From an uncultured Lachnospiraceae bacterium (lineage in GTDB: Bacteria; Bacillota; Clostridia; Lachnospirales; Lachnospiraceae), in assembly GCA_910585965.1 (NCBI GenBank), contig CAJUHH010000018.1, forward strand, positions 1 through 64,000: a stretch of 64,000 bases of DNA. The letters run 5' to 3'. Of this stretch, positions 61,911-64,000 are shown in pieces. Positions within the stretch are counted from its first letter, which is position 1. The number at the start of each line of letters is the position of its first letter. Both the position numbers and the translations under genes were made by a program. The notes below the pieces were generated by a model. That model was not told where the DNA came from. It was given only the letters and a program-made list of their open reading frames with translations, and did no database searches.

Positions 61911-62654
61911 TCATTCCTTTTCCGCCTCAATATCCTCCATTTGGTTCCCGCTCATGCGGACCGCCTCGCGGATCTCCTCTTCTGAAAGCGCCGTTTCCTG
62001 CGCCAGCTCGCCAATTGTCACTTTTCTTTTCAATAATTCCGCAAGCTCCCTGGCCTGGTCAGCCACCTGGTTTACCTTATCCACAATCCTTTGGTTCGCT
62101 TCGGACTCCGCCAGGCTTTCGCTGATATGCCTCTCCATGGCATCCATAATCATCCGGCCAAGCATTCCTTCCGCTTCCCGATGATGTTCCAGGCAGCCCA
62201 GCATCGTGACGCCCATTGCCACCGCCACATTGCCTTCCCCGATCAAATCTTCCAGGGGGACTCCTTGTCCGGCATACAGTTTCGCAATCTGCGCCACTTC
62301 CGGCAGCCAGATTTCCATCATCCTTGCCTGCGCCTGTTTATCCCCAGCCATAGCCGAGATCGTCACCGCTTCTTTTTCCCCCTGCGATGCTTCCTGAATT
62401 CCTTCCAGTTCCTCCAGATAAGACTCCAGATAGCCCGCTTCCTCCCCGCTTAAGAATTCATCCGATTCCAGCGGTTCGCCGATGCCTATATGATGTTTTT
62501 CCAAATAATCCGACACCAAAGCAAGCTGCCCCTTGTCCAGCCCGAGTTCCAAAAACGCTTCCTCCAGCTGCTCCTGAGAGATGCTGTTGCCCTGTTCCCT
62601 GGCCAGTTTTTTCACTTTCTCCAATGTTTTCGCAAATAACAGTTCCCTATCCAT
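61911..62654 (-). CDS. Sigma-70-like protein lacking region 4
   Basis: A 247-residue protein with sigma-70 resemblance. Residues 1-60 are like region 1.1 (ISQEQLEEAFLELGLDKGQL). Residues 105-178 are like region 2 (LPEVAQIAKLYAGQGVPLED, then LIGEGNVAVAMGV). Residues 186-243 are like region 3 (KVTIGELAQETALSEEEIRE). Nothing follows for region 4, which normally contacts the -35 element. Key aromatic residues of region 2.3-2.4 for promoter melting are not obvious. It may bind core polymerase without acting as a normal sigma. It is coupled to the unknown gene downstream. Confidence 0.75.
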   Translation of the reverse strand: MDRELLFAKTLEKVKKLAREQGNSISQEQLEEAFLELGLDKGQLALVSDYLEKHHIGIGEPLESDEFLSGEEAGYLESYLEELEGIQEASQGEKEAVTISAMAGDKQAQARMMEIWLPEVAQIAKLYAGQGVPLEDLIGEGNVAVAMGVTMLGCLEHHREAEGMLGRMIMDAMERHISESLAESEANQRIVDKVNQVADQARELAELLKRKVTIGELAQETALSEEEIREAVRMSGNQMEDIEAEKE

Positions 62655-62670
62655 TCCTGCCCATCCTTTT

Positions 62671-63531
62671 TTAATATTTCACATGCTGGTGGGTGAATAA
62701 ATGATCCTGGCAATATTCATAATTCCCCTCGCATTTAGAGCAATAACGGAATTCCAGATCCGGGCTGTCCGCCTCCGTCCTTCCGCAGACCGCGCATTTA
62801 TGCTTCGTCGCCCCCGTATTTCTTTTTACCTCGCGTTTGAACTCCTGCCGCCGCTTCACCTGTTTGGGGGACATATGGATATGGCTCCGGCTGGTGACCC
62901 AGAAAACGGCGAAATTAAGCAGGGAAGCCGCCATCGCAAAACGGCTGTAAGTATTCCCCTGAATAAATCCCGCAAGCAGCACGATCCCGTAAATAACGCC
63001 CAGCACTTTCACCTTCACCGGAATCACAAACATCAATAACACTGGCGTCTCCGGAAAAGTGGCGGCAAATGCCAGGAAAATAGACATATTAACATAGTAT
63101 GTGCTGAAATATAACGATACCAGACGGAAAAAAATATTCGCCCCGCCATATGCCGCTATCGTATCTGCCTGAAAAATAAAACAATACACCATCAAAAGGA
63201 AACTTCCGATAATCGTAAAAAACATGCCGGAAAACAAATATACGTTATAGCGGTATGTGCCCCACGTCCTTTCCAGCGTCGTTCCCAGCGAATAATAAAA
63301 ATAAAGCATAATCAGCGTAAAGAGTATATTGGATGTTTCCGGCGGTATGAGCACCCATGTGACAAGCCGCCATATCTGCCCATGCAGGACTGCATAGGGA
63401 TCCAATGTCAGATAGCCCAAAAGCCATGGCATCAGCATCTCAATCACATAGCCCAGCACATAACACATGATCAGCACCAATGAAATATTCTGAATCGCAT
63501 ATTTACCAAATTTTTTTTCGAAATTACTCAT
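62671..63531 (-). CDS. Rhomboid-fold membrane protein with C-terminal zinc-ribbon
   Basis: A 286-residue protein with six membrane helices and a rhomboid-like loop (TTLERTWGTYRYNVYLFSG). The GxSG serine motif and catalytic His of active rhomboids are not seen, so it is probably an inactive relative. The cytoplasmic tail has CAVCGRTEADSPDLEFRYC then KCEGNYEYCQDH, a cysteine-His ribbon. GGAGG lies 11 bases upstream of the ATG. It starts the sigma-like/M16C/era/recO gene run. Confidence 0.8.
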   Translation of the reverse strand: MSNFEKKFGKYAIQNISLVLIMCYVLGYVIEMLMPWLLGYLTLDPYAVLHGQIWRLVTWVLIPPETSNILFTLIMLYFYYSLGTTLERTWGTYRYNVYLFSGMFFTIIGSFLLMVYCFIFQADTIAAYGGANIFFRLVSLYFSTYYVNMSIFLAFAATFPETPVLLMFVIPVKVKVLGVIYGIVLLAGFIQGNTYSRFAMAASLLNFAVFWVTSRSHIHMSPKQVKRRQEFKREVKRNTGATKHKCAVCGRTEADSPDLEFRYCSKCEGNYEYCQDHLFTHQHVKY

Positions 63532-63683
63532 CTTCTATCTTTCCTCCACGCAGAAGTTTAGCACGTGAATATATTCTAACATTCCCTTATTTAAAAGTAA
63601 ATAAACTACTTACTGTTTCTGCGCCAAGTCATATTTTTTTCATACTTTTCAATGATTCTTTATAATTTCCTGGCAATGTTTCA

Positions 63684-63712
63684 TTGATTTTTGCAATATC
63701 GTGTCGTATAAT
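63684..63712 (+). promoter_or_regulatory. Promoter of the dehydratase-activase gene
   Basis: TTGATT (63684-63689), a 17-base spacer and TATAAT (63707-63712), about 93 bases before the ATG at 63805. Confidence 0.68.
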
Positions 63713-63804
63713 GTCTAGGTATGCCCGGAACCCCTATATCATACATTATAATAGGAAGAATCTGGGTATAGTTCCAGCAAGAAAAAGAAGAAAGGGCGGA
63801 TATT

Positions 63805-64000
63805 ATGAATCAGTTACATTACACTCTTGGAATCGATATCGGTTCGACTACTGTAAAAATAGCAATCCTAAATGATGCCCATCAAATATTATTTTCCGAT
63901 TATGAGAGGCATTATGCAAATATCAGGGAAACGCTGGCGGGCCTGCTGCAAAAAGCATACGCCAAGCTGGGATCTATAAAACTCCATCCTGTCATAACCG
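63805..64000 (+). CDS. Acyl-CoA dehydratase activase-like protein (partial)
   Basis: The first 65 codons of a gene that runs past the window. The start MNQLHYTLGIDIGSTTVKIA has the ASKHA phosphate-1 motif of 2-hydroxyacyl-CoA dehydratase activases (ATP-driven electron injectors with a 4Fe-4S cluster). Many clostridial members are very long fusions of activase and dehydratase-like domains; which form this is cannot be seen. AAAGGGCGG lies upstream of the ATG. Confidence 0.85.
   Translation, partial: MNQLHYTLGIDIGSTTVKIAILNDAHQILFSDYERHYANIRETLAGLLQKAYAKLGSIKLHPVIT

Overview
This window looks like chromosomal backbone from an anaerobic, Gram-positive gut-type member of the Clostridia, most likely Lachnospiraceae. 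That placement is inferred from the gene set and not from an rRNA gene. The evidence is a complete Rnf ion-pumping complex with a neighbouring ApbE, a biotin-dependent Na+ decarboxylase cluster, ATP-type PEP carboxykinase, SpoIID and SleB-type sporulation hydrolases, the single-chain glycyl-tRNA synthetase, strong AGGAGG ribosome sites and moderate GC. No rRNA, tRNA, CRISPR or intact insertion sequence was seen.

Layout. 0-8 kb: a chemoreceptor, a cytoplasmic ParB-like/BMP fusion, a phosphoesterase, a YihY membrane protein, a long SpoIID-domain protein and a structured small RNA (possibly 6S). 8-24 kb: an operon that joins a four-module sulfur/CoA redox enzyme to a FecBCD-type ABC importer, then pckA, an Xaa-Pro aminopeptidase, citrate synthase, threonine synthase, a SleB-like hydrolase, an AP2-domain protein and a GH25 lysozyme. 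25-31 kb: apbE facing rnfCDGEAB. 31-44 kb: a YprB-like nuclease, cheR, the rpsA/ispH/cmk cluster, a flavoprotein, an RpiR regulator and the mmdA-oadG-bccP-oadB-oadA cluster. 44-50 kb: two D-Ala-D-Ala carboxypeptidases, scpAB, a phosphoesterase, a CmpB-like membrane protein and rpsU. 50-64 kb: a DUF2442/DUF4160 pair, alaS, glyS, a lipoprotein, then recO-yqzL-era-M16C peptidase-unknown-sigma-like-rhomboid-like, and the start of an acyl-CoA dehydratase activase.

How the genes fit together. Rnf exchanges electrons between ferredoxin and NAD+ and pumps ions. ApbE would load the covalent FMN onto RnfD and RnfG. The decarboxylase cluster is also an ion pump driven by carboxylate decarboxylation. PEP carboxykinase and citrate synthase meet it at oxaloacetate.

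The most unusual signal is a family of five long hairpin elements of about 300-375 bp, at 8119-8467, 24283-24583, 24731-25031, 55775-56150 and 56258-56604. Each has inverted arms of about 70-107 bp whose sequence is unique to that copy. Four copies share a core whose helices covary between copies (AATCAG/CTGATT, AATCGG/CCGATT, GGCCAG/CTGGCC). This points to selection on a folded RNA or single-stranded DNA. I do not recognise the family.
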